A DNA stretch of 43,750 bases from Rhodovarius lipocyclicus (GTDB lineage: Bacteria > Pseudomonadota > Alphaproteobacteria > Acetobacterales > Acetobacteraceae), in contig NZ_JAAABL010000034.1 of NCBI RefSeq assembly GCF_009900765.1, forward strand, positions 1 to 43,750. The letters run 5' to 3'. Positions within the stretch are counted from its first letter, which is position 1, and the number at the start of each line of letters is the position of its first letter. Shown here piece by piece: positions 7,436-16,392 of the stretch. The notes under the pieces are model-generated. The model saw nothing but the letters and a program-made list of their open reading frames with translations. It made no database searches and had not been told where the DNA came from. The position numbers and the translations under genes are program-made.

Positions 7436-8110
7436 TTGGCCGATCACGAACACGCCGCCTCCACCATCGGCTCCCAGGTCTATGCCCGCCTGCGGGAGGA
7501 TGTGATCTCCGGCGTTCTGGCGCCCGGGTCCCGGCTGCATCTGGACAGCCTGCGCCAGCGCTATGGCGTGGGCATGACCCCGCTGCGGGAGGCGCTGTAC
7601 CGCCTCTCGGCCACCCTGCTGATCGAGGCGCATGACCAGCGCGGCTTCCGCGTCGCCGAGCTCAGCCTGTCGCATTTCGAGCAGGTGATCAGCGCGCGCG
7701 AACGCCTGGAATGCCTGCTGCTGGAGGATGCGATCCGCGACGGCGACGCCGTGTGGATGGAACGCACCGCCAGCGCCCACCAGGCGCTGGAAGCCCTGCC
7801 CATGTATCTGGACCCGGAGGGGCGGGTGCTGAACCTGGACTGGCGGGCCGCGCATCTGCGCTTCCATTACGAGCTGGCCTCGGGCGGGAAGCATTTCATC
7901 CAGAACCTGTTCCACCAGATGCTGTGGGACCACGCGACCCGCTATCGCAACCTGGTCCGCCCGGACCCCTTGCCGGAGGATGTGCTGCGCGCCGATCACG
8001 CCCGGCTGATGGAGGCCGTGCTGGAACGCGATACCGAGATGGCCGTGCTGGTCATGCGCCGGCATGTCCGGCACGGCTCGGCCGCGATCCTGGCGGCGCT
8101 GCGGGGGTAG
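7436..8110 (+). CDS. GntR family transcriptional regulator (FCD/FadR subfamily)
   Basis: The protein has 224 residues. The N-terminal winged helix runs IGSQVYARLREDVISGVLAPGSRLHLDSL...YGVGMTPLREALYRL, with the recognition-helix TPLREAL pattern of GntR. The C-terminal ligand domain has ERLECLLLEDAI and FHYELASGGKH, the FCD type that often binds a carboxylate and a metal. The start is TTG at 7436 behind GCGAGG; the next in-frame ATG lies within the DNA-binding domain. It probably controls the surrounding uptake and oxidation genes. It converges with the monooxygenase gene, leaving only three bases between stops. Confidence 0.92.
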   Translation: MADHEHAASTIGSQVYARLREDVISGVLAPGSRLHLDSLRQRYGVGMTPLREALYRLSATLLIEAHDQRGFRVAELSLSHFEQVISARERLECLLLEDAIRDGDAVWMERTASAHQALEALPMYLDPEGRVLNLDWRAAHLRFHYELASGGKHFIQNLFHQMLWDHATRYRNLVRPDPLPEDVLRADHARLMEAVLERDTEMAVLVMRRHVRHGSAAILAALRG

Positions 8111-8113
8111 GCC

Positions 8114-9442
8114 CTAGAAAAAGGCGTTGCGCGGCCGCGCCAGCCCCAGATTCTCGCGCAGCGTCGTGCCCTCGTATTCCGTGCGGAACAGGCCGCGGCG
8201 CTGCAATTCCGGCACCACCAGCCTGATGAAGCGTTCGAGGCCCGTGGGCACCACCGGGGCCGCGATCATGAAGCCGTCGCAGGCCTTGGAGGTGTACCAT
8301 TCCTCCATGATATCAGCGACCTGCTTCGCATCGCCCTTGAACATGTTGCCGCCCATCTGCGGCAGGATGCGGCGATAGGTCTGGCGCACCGTCAGCCCTT
8401 CCTCATGGGCCATGCGCAGGATGGCCTTGCCGATGCCGGTATGGCCGATGTGCTCCTCGTCGAATGTCGGCATGGGCTCATCCAGGGCATAGCCCTGCAT
8501 CTTCCGGCCCAGCATCTTCGACAGGTAATCGACCCCCACGGCCGGGGAGACGAGGTCCTCCAGCTGCTGGAACAGCGCCTCGGCTTCCTCGGCGGTCTCG
8601 CCCACGAAGATGGTCACGCCCGAGAGGATGCGCATGTCATCCGCCGTGCGGCCGAATTTCGGCAGGCGGCCCTTGATGTCGGCATACAGGCGCTGGGCGG
8701 CGGGCATGCTGCCCTCGATCGCGAAGACGCAATCGGCATGGGCGGCCGAGAGATCCTTGCCCGTCTCCGACTGCCCGGCCGAGAAGATCACCGGATGCCC
8801 CTGCGGCGAGCGCGGCGCGTTCAGCGGCCCGCGCACCTGGAAATGCGGGCCCTGGTGGTTCAGTACATGCACCTTCTCCGGGATCAGGAACTGGCCGCTG
8901 GCCTTGTCCTGCGGGAAGGCGCCGTCATCCCAGCTGTCCCACAGCCCCTTCACCACGGTGGCGAATTCCGCCGCGCGGTCATAGCGGGTGCCGCGCTCCA
9001 CATGCTCGGTGTGGGAGAAGTTGAGCGCGTCCTCGGGGTTCGAAGTGGTGACGAGGTTCCACCCCGCCCGCCCGCCGCTGAGGTGATCGAGCGAGGCGAA
9101 GCGGCGCGCCACGTGGAAGGGCTCGTCATAGGTGGTGGTGGCGGTGGCGACGAGCCCGATGTGCCGCGTCACCATGGACAGGGCGGACAGCAGCGTGACG
9201 GGTTCGAACACGCCCGGCCGGTCAGATGGGCTGGTGGCCGCGAACAAGGCGGGCTTGTCCAGCTGCCGCACGCCATTGCCGTCGGCCAGGAAGATCAGGT
9301 CGAATTTCCCCGCCTCCGCGATCTGGGCCAGGCGGGCGGCGTTCTGGATATTGGCGGCGGGATTGTCCCAGGCATCGGGGTGCCGCCATTCGCCCACATG
9401 GCTGCCCGAGGCATTGGCATTGGCGGCAAGGACCATCGGCAT
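8114..9442 (-). CDS. LLM-class flavin-dependent monooxygenase (NtaA/SnaA/DszA family)
   Basis: This 442-residue protein begins MVLAANANASGSHVGEWRHP and contains FDLIFLADGNGV, RHIGLVATATTTYDEPFHVARRFASLDHLSGGRAGWNLVTT, and PVIFSAGQSETGKDLSA. All are hallmarks of the NtaA/SnaA/DszA group of FMNH2-dependent monooxygenases that oxidise nitrilotriacetate, organosulfur compounds or related substrates. Such enzymes need a separate NAD(P)H:flavin reductase; one is encoded at 12053-12532. The ATG overlaps nothing but lies four bases after the stop of the upstream binding-protein gene, so they form an operon. The substrate cannot be read from the sequence. Confidence 0.93.
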   Translation of the reverse strand: MPMVLAANANASGSHVGEWRHPDAWDNPAANIQNAARLAQIAEAGKFDLIFLADGNGVRQLDKPALFAATSPSDRPGVFEPVTLLSALSMVTRHIGLVATATTTYDEPFHVARRFASLDHLSGGRAGWNLVTTSNPEDALNFSHTEHVERGTRYDRAAEFATVVKGLWDSWDDGAFPQDKASGQFLIPEKVHVLNHQGPHFQVRGPLNAPRSPQGHPVIFSAGQSETGKDLSAAHADCVFAIEGSMPAAQRLYADIKGRLPKFGRTADDMRILSGVTIFVGETAEEAEALFQQLEDLVSPAVGVDYLSKMLGRKMQGYALDEPMPTFDEEHIGHTGIGKAILRMAHEEGLTVRQTYRRILPQMGGNMFKGDAKQVADIMEEWYTSKACDGFMIAAPVVPTGLERFIRLVVPELQRRGLFRTEYEGTTLRENLGLARPRNAFF

Positions 9443-9446
9443 CGGA

Positions 9447-11033
9447 TCAGCCTCGTTTCAGGTTCCAGAAGACAGGGAAGCCCGTGACCATGCCCTGCAG
9501 GTTGCGGCGATAGGCGACGGGGGCAAAGAACTGGCCGAGCGGCACATAGGGCACGTCCCGGTAGGCGCACTCCTGAATGGCTTGGGCGATGCGCCGCTGG
9601 GCCGCGAGGTCCGGCGCGTCGAGCCAGGATTGGCGCAGCGCCTCCAGCTCCGGCAAATTGGGCCAGCCGGTCCAGGCATCGGCGCCGGTGCCCTGCAGGG
9701 ATTGGTGCACGGCCGGGTTGATGACCGAAAGCCCCGACCAGATGCCGAAATAGACGCTCCAGCCGCCCTGTTCGACGGGTTCCTTCTTCACCGCCCGCGC
9801 GCTGACGGTGCCCCAATCGGCCAGCTGGTAGTCCACGTTGAAGCCGAGCCTGGTGAGCATGTCGGCCGCCACATCGCTCGCGGCCTTCACCGAGGCACGG
9901 TCGGCCGCCCCCAGCACCACCACGCGCTCGCCCTTGTAGCCGGCGTCGATGATCTGCTGCTTCAGCCGCGCGATGTCCGGCTGGTCCACCTGCGCTGAGG
10001 TGCCCACATCCGACGCATAGGGCGTGCCAGGCGGGAAGAAGCCCACCCCGGTGCGGAACAGCTGCGGGTCGGTGCCCGCCATGGCGTGCATGAATTCCAG
10101 CTGGCTGGTGCCGGCCAGCACGGCGCGGCGGATCGCGGGGTTGTCGAAGGGCGGGTGCAGGAAGTTGAACCGCATGATCGGCAACCCGCCGCTGGGGTCG
10201 TTGATCTCCACCTTCACCTCGCGCCGGCGGCGCAGCAGCGGCAGGTAGTCCGGGGTGGGGGTTTCCCACCAATCCACCTCGCCATTCTGCAAGGCGGCCG
10301 CGGCTGTGGCGGCGTCGGGGATGATCACCCACTCCACGCGCTCGAAATGCGCGAGTTTGGGGCCGGCGGTCCAGCCCAGCTCGCCGGTTTCGCGGGGGCG
10401 GTAGGCCTCGTTCTTGGCGAAGACGATGCGCGCGCCGGTCACGCTCTGCTCGCGCAGGAATTTGTAGGGGCCGCTGCCCACCACCTCCGTCACTTGCGTG
10501 TGTCCGGGGGTGTTCGACAGCCGCTCCGGCATCACCACCATGGCCTGGGCGGTGGATTTCGCCAGGCCAAAGGTCAGCAGCGGAAAGGGGCGCTTCATGC
10601 GGAAGACGATGGTGCGGTCGTCCGGCGCGGTCAGCGCGTCGGTGGCGGCCATCAGCAGCCGGCCGAAACTGTCCCGCCCGCCCCAGCGGCGGATGCTGGC
10701 CACGCAATCGCGCGCCAGCACCGGCGTGCCGTCATGGAACATCAGCCCCGGGCGCAGCCTGATGGTCCACAGCTTGTGGTCATCCTCGGCGGTGAAGCCC
10801 TCGGCCATCTGCGGTTGCGGCAGCAGGTCTTTGTCCAGGCCGAACAGCGTGTCGTAGACGAGATACGCGTAGTTGCGCGTGACCTGGGTGGAGCTGAAGA
10901 TCGGATCGTAGCTGGTGATATCCGTCTGCGGAATGAAGCGCACCACGCGCTCCGATTGCGCGGCCACCAGCGCGGGCGCGCCCATGCCCGCCGTGCCGGC
11001 TGTCAAAGCCAGCACCTGTCTGCGTCCTGTCAT
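9447..11033 (-). CDS. Peptide-type ABC transporter substrate-binding protein (SBP family 5)
   Basis: It has 528 residues with a twin-arginine-like start MTGRRQVLALTAGTAGMGAPALVAA as export signal. The mature protein has DITSYDPIF and LLPQPQMAEGFTAEDDHKLWTIRLRPGLMFHDGTPV, then GTGPYKFL-like VVGSGPYKFLREQ, the standard pattern of DppA/OppA/NikA-like proteins. It is co-transcribed with the FMN monooxygenase downstream. No dpp-type permease or ATPase genes are in the window, so its transporter is elsewhere or lost. It is likely to feed the substrate of the monooxygenase. Confidence 0.93.
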   Translation of the reverse strand: MTGRRQVLALTAGTAGMGAPALVAAQSERVVRFIPQTDITSYDPIFSSTQVTRNYAYLVYDTLFGLDKDLLPQPQMAEGFTAEDDHKLWTIRLRPGLMFHDGTPVLARDCVASIRRWGGRDSFGRLLMAATDALTAPDDRTIVFRMKRPFPLLTFGLAKSTAQAMVVMPERLSNTPGHTQVTEVVGSGPYKFLREQSVTGARIVFAKNEAYRPRETGELGWTAGPKLAHFERVEWVIIPDAATAAAALQNGEVDWWETPTPDYLPLLRRRREVKVEINDPSGGLPIMRFNFLHPPFDNPAIRRAVLAGTSQLEFMHAMAGTDPQLFRTGVGFFPPGTPYASDVGTSAQVDQPDIARLKQQIIDAGYKGERVVVLGAADRASVKAASDVAADMLTRLGFNVDYQLADWGTVSARAVKKEPVEQGGWSVYFGIWSGLSVINPAVHQSLQGTGADAWTGWPNLPELEALRQSWLDAPDLAAQRRIAQAIQECAYRDVPYVPLGQFFAPVAYRRNLQGMVTGFPVFWNLKRG

Positions 11034-11155
11034 CCCATGCCCCCGAAAGCCTGGATGTGATGCCGCGTTGTCTGCGTTTCCGGGGGCAGCCTAGGGGATC
11101 GGGGCAGGGGGTCAATGGATTTTCGAAATTTTCGGCCGGGCGGAAAAGACCGCCT

Positions 11156-11171
11156 CCGCCCGGCCGGGCGG
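11156..11171 (-). terminator. Palindrome/terminator after the dienelactone hydrolase gene
   Basis: A perfect 16-base palindrome CCGCCCGGCCGGGCGG abuts the hydrolase stop. On the minus strand it is followed by AGGCGGTCTTTT, so it is probably the transcript end of the hydrolase gene. Confidence 0.55.
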
Positions 11172-11879
11172 TCAGCCCAGGGTTTTCACCAGCAGCTCCG
11201 CCGAGCGGCCCGCCGCGATCGTGGCCGCCCGCGCGTCATAGCTGTGCGCGTTCAGCCGCGCGAAGGCATGGTCCACCCCCGGATAGACATAGGCCTTGGC
11301 CAGCCCGTGCCCTTCCAGCGCCGCCACGATCTTCGCCCGCGCCTCCGGGGGCACGAATTTGTCCTTCTCGGCGATGTGCAGGATGGTGGGCGCCGTGATT
11401 TTGGCCGCATCGCCCAGCAGCCCGTCCAGCCCCACGCCGTAATAGCTGATGTGGCACTGGGCATCGCTGTCCAGCGCCAGCATGACGGCCAGCCGCCCGC
11501 CCAGGCAGAAACCCATACTGCCGACCTTGCCATTGCAGCCGGGCAGGGCGCGGGCCGCGGCGATGGTGGCCTTCAGATCCTCCATCCCCTTCGCCTGGTC
11601 CATGCCGTTCATATAGGCGAAGGCCTTCTCCCATTCCGTCTGGCCCGCGTCGGGGTCCAGTTCCACGCCCGGCTGCTGGCGCCAGAACAGGTCGGGGGCG
11701 ATGGCGAAATAGCCCATGCTGGCCACCCAGTCCGACAGGGCGCGCATGGTGCGGTTCACGCCGAAGATTTCCTGGATCATCACCACCGCACCCTTCGGGG
11801 TGCTGGTGTCGGCGGGGGCGGCCAGATAGGCCTGGAAGCTGCCGCTGCCATCGGTGGCGGGGATCGTGATCTGGGTCAT
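11172..11879 (-). CDS. Dienelactone hydrolase family protein (carboxymethylenebutenolidase)
   Basis: The 235-residue alpha/beta hydrolase has the dienelactone hydrolase triad almost at the Pseudomonas positions: C125 in GSMGFCLGG, D173 in AEKDKF and H204 in PGVDHAF. E37 in IQEIFG corresponds to the conserved glutamate that activates the cysteine. The family opens lactones such as 4-carboxymethylenebut-2-en-4-olide in chlorocatechol breakdown, but many members have other esters as substrates. It has an AGGAGG ribosome site. It is divergent from the flavin reductase gene and downstream of no visible catechol genes, so the substrate is unknown. Confidence 0.93.
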   Translation of the reverse strand: MTQITIPATDGSGSFQAYLAAPADTSTPKGAVVMIQEIFGVNRTMRALSDWVASMGYFAIAPDLFWRQQPGVELDPDAGQTEWEKAFAYMNGMDQAKGMEDLKATIAAARALPGCNGKVGSMGFCLGGRLAVMLALDSDAQCHISYYGVGLDGLLGDAAKITAPTILHIAEKDKFVPPEARAKIVAALEGHGLAKAYVYPGVDHAFARLNAHSYDARAATIAAGRSAELLVKTLG

Positions 11880-12052
11880 GGGGCCCTCCTGTGGTCGAAT
11901 AGGGGGCTATCGTCGCGCGCCTGAAGCCGCCCGGCTATCCCTTTGGATGCGCGGCACGTCTGGACGGCGCGTCCCCTTCGCAGGATGCTGGCGCCCGATT
12001 GGGGCCCGGGACACGGGCCGGGGCGGCACCGGGCCGCCAGGAAGGGTTGAGA

Positions 12053-12532
12053 ATGGAAAAGCAGGATTTCCGCAACGGCATGTCCCGTCTGGCCGCCGCG
12101 GTGAACGTGATCACCACTGGTGGTCAGGCCGGCCGCGCGGGCTTCACCGCCAGCGCCGTCACCAGCGTGACCGACGAGCCGCCGACCCTGCTGGTCTGCA
12201 TGAACCGCAACTACAGCGCGGCCGACACCTTCGCCGCCAACGGCGTGCTGTGCGTGAACACGCTGGGCGCCGGGCAGGAGAATGTGTCCGACACCTTCGC
12301 CGGCCGCCACGGGCTGGAAGGCGCCGAGCGCTTCACCGTGGGCGAATGGGAAACGCTCGCCACCGGCGCCCCCGCCCTGCAGGAAGCCGCGGCCAGCTTC
12401 GACTGCGAGATCAGGGAAGTGGTCGAAAAAGGCAGCCACAAGGTGATCTTCGCCGAGGTGAAGGCCGTGCGGCTGGGCCAGGATGCCGGCGGGCTGGTCT
12501 ACTTCAACCGGGGCTATCACCTGGTGCGCTGA
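12053..12532 (+). CDS. Flavin reductase (HpaC/NtaB-type) family protein
   Basis: The protein has 159 residues from ATG at 12053, with AGGAAGGG just upstream. FRNGMSRLAAAVNVITT, GFTASAVTSVTDEPPTLLVCMN, and LCVNTLGAGQENVSDTFAG are the flavin-binding segments of the flavin reductase-like domain. The protein supplies reduced FMN or FAD to a partner monooxygenase. The LLM-class enzyme at 8114-9442 is the obvious partner inside the window, although the genes are 2.6 kb apart and on opposite strands. The longer frame from 11999 lacks family likeness. Confidence 0.9.
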   Translation: MEKQDFRNGMSRLAAAVNVITTGGQAGRAGFTASAVTSVTDEPPTLLVCMNRNYSAADTFAANGVLCVNTLGAGQENVSDTFAGRHGLEGAERFTVGEWETLATGAPALQEAAASFDCEIREVVEKGSHKVIFAEVKAVRLGQDAGGLVYFNRGYHLVR

Positions 12533-12549
12533 GGGGAGGGCGCCCGTCA

Positions 12550-12771
12550 GGGGCTCCGCCCCCGACACCCCCGCCAGGACCGTGCTCGGTCCTGGACCTA
12601 GATCAGTTTGGTGCTGACCTTGGGAAGGTGTTTCCTATTGATTTTTATAATGAAAATGGCGCTATGCCTGCCAAGGTAAGGCGCCAAACTGATGGGTTTC
12701 AAGGGCCTTTCGGCCTTTGGCGGGGAGCCGAGGGGCAGAGCCCCTCGGTGGGGGTTCGGGGGCAACGCCCC
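12550..12771. repeat. Composite intergenic repeat, copy B
   Basis: It fills the gap between the convergent flavin reductase and thiE genes. The modules in order are: GGGGC/GCCCC hairpin (12550-12562); a 9-bp stem CCAGGACCG/CGGTCCTGG (12574-12595); core 12602-12693 with arms ATCAGTTTGGTGC and GCGCCAAACTGAT; a GGGCCTTTCGGCC module; a 9-bp stem CCGAGGGGC/GCCCCTCGG with loop AGA (12728-12748); and a GGGGC/GCCCC hairpin (12759-12771). The core contains ATTGATTTTTATAATGAAAA, which recurs exactly in copy D on the opposite strand. Confidence 0.85.
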
Positions 12772-12780
12772 TGAGGCGCC

Positions 12781-13401
12781 TCAAGCCTCGGCGATAGCCT
12801 TGTTCATCGCCTGCACCCCGGCATCGGGGCCATCGGGGTGGTTCCACACCGCCCCCACCACCGCCAGGAAATCGGCGCCCGCGCGCACCAGCGGCGCGCA
12901 GTTTTCCGCGGTGATGCCGCCGATCGCCACGCAGGGGATTTCCATCATCTCCCGCCACCATTCCAGCAGTTCCACCGTGGCGACGTGTTCCGTCTCCTTG
13001 GTGGTGGTGGGGAAGAAGGCGCCGAAGGCCACGTAATCGGCCCCGATTTCGCCCGCCGTCATCGCCAGGTGGCGGGAGGCATGGCAGGTGATGCCCAGGA
13101 TATGGCTGTCCAGCGTGGCGCGGGCGGCGGCGTGGTCGCCGTCGGTCTGGCCCAGATGGGCGCCGTCGCAGCCCAGGCGCTTCGCGGTTTCCGCATCGTC
13201 GTTCAGCAGGAAGGCCACCCCGCGCGACTGGGTGATGGGCATCAGGCGTTCCACGGCGCGGGCCACCTCGTCGGCGGGCGCGTCCTTCAGGCGCAGCTGC
13301 ACGCAGGAGACATCGCCGGCATCGAGCGCGCGCGCCAGCAGCGTGTCGAAGCCATCGGTCAGGCGCGGGGGGGTGATCAGGTAGAGGCGGCAATCGGGCA
13401 T
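12781..13401 (-). CDS. thiE: Thiamine phosphate synthase family protein
   Basis: The chosen start gives 206 residues. This is a TIM barrel beginning [11 protein letters not shown], with [65 protein letters not shown] and [25 protein letters not shown]. These are the pyrophosphate- and thiazole-phosphate-binding loops of ThiE, which joins HMP-PP and thiazole phosphate. Another in-frame ATG at 13440 overlaps the cydB stop (ATGATTGA) and would add 13 residues; either is possible. It is the last gene after gbsR-cydA-cydB, an unusual place, with no TPP riboswitch seen. Confidence 0.88.
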   Translation of the reverse strand: MPDCRLYLITPPRLTDGFDTLLARALDAGDVSCVQLRLKDAPADEVARAVERLMPITQSRGVAFLLNDDAETAKRLGCDGAHLGQTDGDHAAARATLDSHILGITCHASRHLAMTAGEIGADYVAFGAFFPTTTKETEHVATVELLEWWREMMEIPCVAIGGITAENCAPLVRAGADFLAVVGAVWNHPDGPDAGVQAMNKAIAEA

Positions 13402-13432
13402 GGGGGCTTCTGCCCCCATGCCGCGGGTGGCG

Positions 13433-14446
13433 TCAATCATAGTGCAGGTCGCGGCTCTTGCCGCCGAACACGGTCCAGGCGAGCACGGTATAGGCCGCGA
13501 TGACCGGCAGCACCGCCAGCGCGCCCGCCAGGATGATGCTGAGCGATTCCGGCGCGCTGGCCGCCTGCCACAGCGTCAATTGGTCCGGCACGACATAGGG
13601 GAAGAAGCTCCAGGCCAGCCCGATGAAGGACAGCACGAACAACCCCACCGCGGAGGCGAAGGGCAGCCCCGCCAGCGCGTCATTCGCATAGGGCATGTGG
13701 CGCAGGATGCTGCGCAGCAGCACCACGAGGCCGAGCGTGCACAGCGGCAGCGGCGCCAGCAGCACCAGGTTGGGCAGGCTGAACCAGCGCTCGAAGATGC
13801 GCGGGCTGGCATAGGGGGTGGCCAGGCTGACCAGCAGGATGCCGAGCGCCACCGCCGGCAGCGCGCGCCGGGCCCAGCCGATGGCGCGGCGCTGCAGGTC
13901 GCCCTCCATCCGCCAGACCAGCCAGGTGGAGGCGATGAAGGCATAGCAGATGGCCAGCCCCGCCGCGCACATGGCCGCGAACAGCAGCGCCACCGCCCCG
14001 CCGTCGAAGCCCAGGATATAGCGCCCGAGCATCCAGCCCTGGGACAGGGACGCGACCAGGGAGCCGCCGAAGAAGGCGCGGTCCCACATGCGCTTCTGGC
14101 GCGGGGTGGGGGCCTTCACGCGGAATTCGAAGGCCACGCCGCGCACCGACAGCGCCATCAGCATCAGCGCCACCGGCAGGTACAGCGCCGTCAGCACCAC
14201 GCCATGGGCAGCCGGGAAGGCCACCAGCAGCAGGCCGATGCCCAGCACCAGCCAGGTCTCGTTCGCATCCCAGAACGGACCGATGGAGGCCACCATGCGG
14301 TCGCGGTCCGCCTGCTCGGGGGCGGCGGGCAGCAGCAGCCCCACGCCCAGGTCGAAGCCGTCCAGCACCACATAGGCCAGCACGGAGATGGCCATCAGCG
14401 CGCCGAAGATCACCGGCAGGTATTCCGGAGGCAGGAAGGGGGTCAT
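13433..14446 (-). CDS. cydB: Cytochrome bd-type quinol oxidase subunit II
   Basis: This 337-residue membrane protein starts [36 protein letters not shown]; the last segment is the signature of Cyd[31 protein letters not shown] is the second conserved region. About eight or nine membrane helices follow. It forms the heterodimeric quinol oxidase with CydA, reducing oxygen to water without pumping protons. Its ATG overlaps the cydA stop as ATGA, so the two are translationally coupled. Much longer upstream frames are out-of-frame shadows of cydA. Confidence 0.95.
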   Translation of the reverse strand: MTPFLPPEYLPVIFGALMAISVLAYVVLDGFDLGVGLLLPAAPEQADRDRMVASIGPFWDANETWLVLGIGLLLVAFPAAHGVVLTALYLPVALMLMALSVRGVAFEFRVKAPTPRQKRMWDRAFFGGSLVASLSQGWMLGRYILGFDGGAVALLFAAMCAAGLAICYAFIASTWLVWRMEGDLQRRAIGWARRALPAVALGILLVSLATPYASPRIFERWFSLPNLVLLAPLPLCTLGLVVLLRSILRHMPYANDALAGLPFASAVGLFVLSFIGLAWSFFPYVVPDQLTLWQAASAPESLSIILAGALAVLPVIAAYTVLAWTVFGGKSRDLHYD

Positions 14447-15801
14447 GAGCGGGTCTCCGCGACGATGCCGCCCGGTTCCATGCCCGCGGGGGGCTCGGGC
14501 GGGTGGGTGTGGCCCGCCTTGGCGGCCAGATGCAGGATGGTGGTCACATAGGCCAGCAGCAGCACGACATAGAGCGCCAGATACAGCGCCAGGCTGCCGC
14601 CGATATGGGTGGCGGGCACGGGGCCCGCGGCGTCGGCGGTGCGCAGGATGCCGGTGACGAGCCAGGGCTGGCGGCCGATCTCGGTCACGTACCAGCCGGC
14701 GAGCGTGGCCACCCAGCCCGCGAAGGTCATGGGCACCAGCAGCCACATCAGGGGCACCGGCGGCATGCCGCGCCGCCACAGGAAGAAGGCGCCCGTCAGC
14801 CCCGCCGCGATCATCAGCACGCCGAGGCCCACCATGATGCGGAAGGCGAAGAAGACCGGGGCCACCGGCGGGTGCTCGCCCGCGAAGTCGTTCAGCCCCT
14901 GGATCACGCCATCCCATTCATGGCGCAGGATCAGGCTGGCGACGCCGGGCAGGGCGATTTCGGCATGGTTGTCCCGCGCGGCCTCGTCGGGCCAGGCGAA
15001 CAGCAGCAGCGGCACGCGCCCGCCGGTGTTCCAGTGGCCTTCCATCGCCGCGATCTTGGCGGGCTGGTGCTCCAGCGTGTTCAGCCCATGCGCGTCGCCC
15101 ACGAACAGCTGGGTGGGGGCGAGCACGGCCGCCATCACGATGCCGGTGCGCAGCGCCGCCTGCACCGCCGGCATCCGGCTGTGGCGCAGCCATTGCCAGG
15201 CGGAGACGCCGGCGATGAGGAAGGAGACCGTCAGCCCCGAGGCGATCAGCATATGCGCCAGGCGGTAGGGCATGGAGGGGTTGAACACGATCGCCCACCA
15301 ATCCACCGCATGGGCCACGCCGTCGCGGATCTCATAGCCCGCCGGGGTCTGCATCCAGGAATTCAGCGCGATGATCCAGAAGGCGCTGAGCGTGGTGCCG
15401 CCCGCCACCAGCAGGGTGGCGCCGGTGTGCAGCCAACCCGGCACGCGGCGATAGCCGAACAGCATGATCGACAGGAAGGAGGCCTCCAGGAAGAAGGCCG
15501 TCAGGATCTCATAGGCCAGCAGCGGGCCCGCGATATTGCCCACCCGTTCCATATAGCCCGGCCAGTTGGTGCCGAACTGGAAGCTCATGGTGATGCCGGA
15601 GACGACACCCATGGCGAAGGACAGGGCGAAGACCTTCACCCAGAAGAAATAGGCCTCGATCCATTTCTGGTCGCGGGTGGCGTTGAAGCGCAGCTTGAAG
15701 AACAGCAGCACCCAGCCCAGCGCGATGGTGATGGTGGGAAACAGGATGTGGAAGGAGATGTTGGCGGCGAATTGGATGCGCGCCAGGGTATGTGCGTCCA
15801 T
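14443..15801 (-). CDS. cydA: Cytochrome bd-type quinol oxidase subunit I (short Q-loop, CIO type)
   Basis: At 452 residues it is well short of E. coli CydA (522), so it has the short quinol loop of cyanide-insensitive oxidases (CioA). Visible features are RIQFAANISFHILFP with heme ligand H18, YEILTAFFLEASFLSIMLFG with the paired glutamates, GEHPPVAPVFFAFRIMVG, and TEIGRQPWLV near the C-terminal helices. It carries the hemes and the quinol site in the inner membrane. It follows the GbsR/MarR regulator by four bases and overlaps cydB. cydDC assembly genes and a cydX-like small gene are not seen here. Confidence 0.95.
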   Translation of the reverse strand: MDAHTLARIQFAANISFHILFPTITIALGWVLLFFKLRFNATRDQKWIEAYFFWVKVFALSFAMGVVSGITMSFQFGTNWPGYMERVGNIAGPLLAYEILTAFFLEASFLSIMLFGYRRVPGWLHTGATLLVAGGTTLSAFWIIALNSWMQTPAGYEIRDGVAHAVDWWAIVFNPSMPYRLAHMLIASGLTVSFLIAGVSAWQWLRHSRMPAVQAALRTGIVMAAVLAPTQLFVGDAHGLNTLEHQPAKIAAMEGHWNTGGRVPLLLFAWPDEAARDNHAEIALPGVASLILRHEWDGVIQGLNDFAGEHPPVAPVFFAFRIMVGLGVLMIAAGLTGAFFLWRRGMPPVPLMWLLVPMTFAGWVATLAGWYVTEIGRQPWLVTGILRTADAAGPVPATHIGGSLALYLALYVVLLLAYVTTILHLAAKAGHTHPPEPPAGMEPGGIVAETRS

Positions 15802-15805
15802 GATC

Positions 15806-16381
15806 TCAGCCCTCCCGGCTGGGGCGTTTGCCCTTGACGAATTTGACCACCTTTTCGGTGGTGTCGAGGAGTTTCGTGATCTTGCTGCCGAGCGCGAGGA
15901 GGGAGGCGAGACGTTCCGTCTCCAGCTTCTTCACATCCTCGTACCAGGTGGTCAGTTGTTCGATCAGCGCGTGCATTTCGCCCATGCGGGCCTGGGCGTG
16001 GCTGTCCTGCTCGCTGGCGGGCTTCTGCATCAGCAATTCGCGCAGCACGGTCAGCGTCGGGTCCACCTCCCGCTTCTTCCGCTCCTCCGCCAGCACGCGC
16101 AGGATCTGCCAGACATCGTCGGGGGTGGTGAAATGGTCCCGCCGGTCGCCGGGGATGTGGCGCAGCAGCACTAGGTTCCAGCCCTGAAGCTCCTTCAGGG
16201 ACATGGAGACATTGGAGCGGGAGACGCCCAGCGCCTCCACGATGTCATCGGCCGCGAGGGGGACGGGGGCCGAGAGGTAGAGCAGGGCATAGATCTGCCC
16301 CACCGTGCGGTTGATGCCCCAGCGCGACCCCATCTCTCCGAAATGGAGGACGAAGGCCTGGGTGAGGGGTGAGAGCTGCAT
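15806..16381 (-). CDS. GbsR/MarR family transcriptional regulator of the cyd operon
   Basis: The protein has 191 residues. The N-terminal winged helix includes GINRTVGQIYALLYLSAPVPLAADDIVEALGVSRSNVSMSLKELQGWNLV, the GbsR-like variant of MarR. The C-terminal half is helical and charged (LREL...ALIEQLTTWYEDVKKLETERLASLL) and probably dimerises. It heads the operon gbsR-cydA-cydB-thiE and is preceded by a perfect inverted repeat, so it likely represses its own operon in response to a redox or respiratory signal. The ligand is unknown. Regulators of this type next to cytochrome bd genes are familiar in Rhodospirillales. Confidence 0.9.
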   Translation of the reverse strand: MQLSPLTQAFVLHFGEMGSRWGINRTVGQIYALLYLSAPVPLAADDIVEALGVSRSNVSMSLKELQGWNLVLLRHIPGDRRDHFTTPDDVWQILRVLAEERKKREVDPTLTVLRELLMQKPASEQDSHAQARMGEMHALIEQLTTWYEDVKKLETERLASLLALGSKITKLLDTTEKVVKFVKGKRPSREG

Positions 16382-16392
16382 GGGTTTTCGTC

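Noticed and set aside
12640-12720. Peptide IDFYNENGA-PAKV encoded in repeat copies B and D, as if a conserved small protein
   Set aside because: The likeness follows from DNA-level identity of the repeat core; copy A shifts frame with indels and no start with ribosome site is common to the copies.
13402-13440. TPP riboswitch before thiE
   Set aside because: The gap is only a few bases long and lies inside the cydB end; only a small GGGGGC/GCCCCC hairpin is present.
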